This document shows, piece by piece, positions 63,268 to 64,000 of a DNA stretch of 64,000 nucleotides (position 1 is the stretch's first letter; each line of letters opens with the position of its first letter). The DNA is from Lichenicola cladoniae (GTDB taxonomy: Bacteria; Pseudomonadota; Alphaproteobacteria; Acetobacterales; Acetobacteraceae). The stretch lies in assembly GCF_013201075.1 (NCBI RefSeq), contig NZ_CP053708.1:2423501-2487500 (forward strand), read 5' to 3'. Made by a program: the position numbers and the translations under genes. The notes below the pieces were generated by a model, which did no database searches, was not told the DNA's origin, and saw nothing but the letters and a program-made list of their open reading frames with translations.

Positions 63268-64000
63268 ATGCAGCCTGAGACCAGGCCGGCTGCGCGCCCG
63301 ACGACGCAGGGGAAATCCCAGCCGGAGGGAAAGCCAAAGCCGCCGGCACTGCCTGTCTCGATGCTGGCAGCGCTTGGGATCGTGTATGGCGACCTCGGCA
63401 CCAGCCCGCTCTACACGATGCAGACGGTGCTCGAGACCACCGGCGGGACCCTGTCGGCCGACGCGGTGCTCGGGCTGCTGTCCCTGATCATCTGGGCGCT
63501 GATCATCGTGGTCGCCCTCAAATACTGCCTGTTCGTCATGGCGGCCGACAACCACGGCGAAGGCGGCATCCTGGCACTGACCGCACTGGTCACCGGCAGC
63601 AAGCCGGAAGCCGAACAGCCGGCGCCGCCCGCACCGGCCCGTCCCTCGGTGAGCATCAGGCTCCTGCTGACCTGCGGCCTTTTCGGAGGCGCGCTGCTCT
63701 ACGGCGACGGCATCCTGACGCCGTCGATCTCGGTGCTGAGCGCGGTGGAGGGAGTCGGCGTGGCGACGCCCGCCCTCGCCCATCTCGTGCTGCCCGTCGC
63801 CGTCGTCATCCTGCTTGCGCTGTTCGCGCTGCAGGCGGTCGGCACCGAGCGGATCGGCCGCCTGTTCGGACCGATCATGCTGCTGTGGTTCCTGGTGATC
63901 GGCACCTTCGGGGCGATCTCGCTGACGCGACACCCGGAGGTGCTGTGGGCGATCGATCCCCGGCACGGAATGCATTTCCTGATCGCGCACCACTGGCGGA
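63268..64000 (+). CDS. kup: Kup potassium uptake protein, 5' part
   Basis: 244 codons in the window; the gene runs off the end. The first 25 residues are polar, then LGIVYGDLGTSPLYTM is the KUP signature, with membrane helices including LLSLIIWALIIVVALKYCLFVM, then NHGEGGILALTAL and LYGDGILTPSISVLSAVEGV, the family's conserved helix. An insert of about 20 residues (KPEAEQPAPPAPARPS) replaces the usual cytosolic loop. Kup is a K+/H+ symporter important at low pH and low K+. Start 63268 follows GAGGAAG. Confidence 0.95.
   Translation, partial: MQPETRPAARPTTQGKSQPEGKPKPPALPVSMLAALGIVYGDLGTSPLYTMQTVLETTGGTLSADAVLGLLSLIIWALIIVVALKYCLFVMAADNHGEGGILALTALVTGSKPEAEQPAPPAPARPSVSIRLLLTCGLFGGALLYGDGILTPSISVLSAVEGVGVATPALAHLVLPVAVVILLALFALQAVGTERIGRLFGPIMLLWFLVIGTFGAISLTRHPEVLWAIDPRHGMHFLIAHHWR

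Overview
The window is about 64 kb of high-GC bacterial chromosome. Gene content and order point to an alphaproteobacterium, most likely Rhodospirillales/Acetobacteraceae. The supporting signs are a SUF-only Fe-S operon led by an Rrf2 regulator, the yceD-rpmF-plsX-fabH-ihfA-merR order, a COQ9-family gene divergent from rpsU, and an ffh-rpsP-rimM-trmD-rplS-leuCD-leuB run. No IS element, prophage, CRISPR array or plasmid gene was seen. The family assignment is inference from gene order and protein character; there is no rRNA to confirm it.

Layout. (1) 1-6.8 kb, minus strand: a tightly overlapped rrf2-sufBCDS-sufU-sufT-sufA operon followed by a winged-helix (YcaQ-type) gene that runs off the window. 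(2) 6.9-13.8 kb: a DUF445 membrane protein, then on the plus strand a divergent PEP-carboxylase-like protein, an MBL-fold hydrolase and a secreted S10 peptidase. (3) 13.9-19.8 kb: fusA, rpmB, a small unknown gene, an Atm1-type ABC exporter and a divergent Nudix protein. (4) 19.8-30.5 kb: an accessory alpha-galactoside-type locus with an AraC regulator, a GH4 glycosidase, a solute-binding protein, two permeases (no ATPase), an Asp/Glu racemase-family protein and a large TonB-dependent receptor. (5) 30.5-44.8 kb: MFS transporter, DUF488, oligopeptidase B, AsmA, an M1 aminopeptidase, a coupled FAD-oxidase/formamidase pair and an AI-2E-type permease, with several gene-poor gaps. (6) 44.9-64 kb: conserved core. 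This holds tRNA-Pro(GGG), merR-ihfA, fabH-plsX-rpmF-yceD, bamE, a two-component system with a MarR regulator, BCAT, COQ9-def, rpsU, uraD, leuB/D/C, rplS-trmD-rimM-rpsP-ffh, and the start of a Kup potassium transporter.

How they work together. Segment 1 builds Fe-S clusters; products such as LeuC here need them, and the Atm1-type exporter is of the family linked to Fe-S and thiol homeostasis. Segment 4 looks like a self-contained sugar uptake and hydrolysis regulon controlled by AraC through a pair of direct repeats. Segment 6 combines translation and secretion (L19, S16, S21, L32, L28, EF-G, Ffh, TrmD, RimM, PDF) with fatty-acid/phospholipid initiation (FabH, PlsX), envelope assembly (BamE, AsmA) and leucine synthesis (LeuBCD plus a BCAT).

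No clear-cut new defence or mobile system was found. The most unusual items are the PEP-carboxylase-like protein missing classical active-site residues, a Cys/His-rich N-terminus on the TonB receptor, the translationally coupled FAD-oxidase/formamidase pair, and a 1.1 kb gene-poor island at 42.6-43.7 kb.
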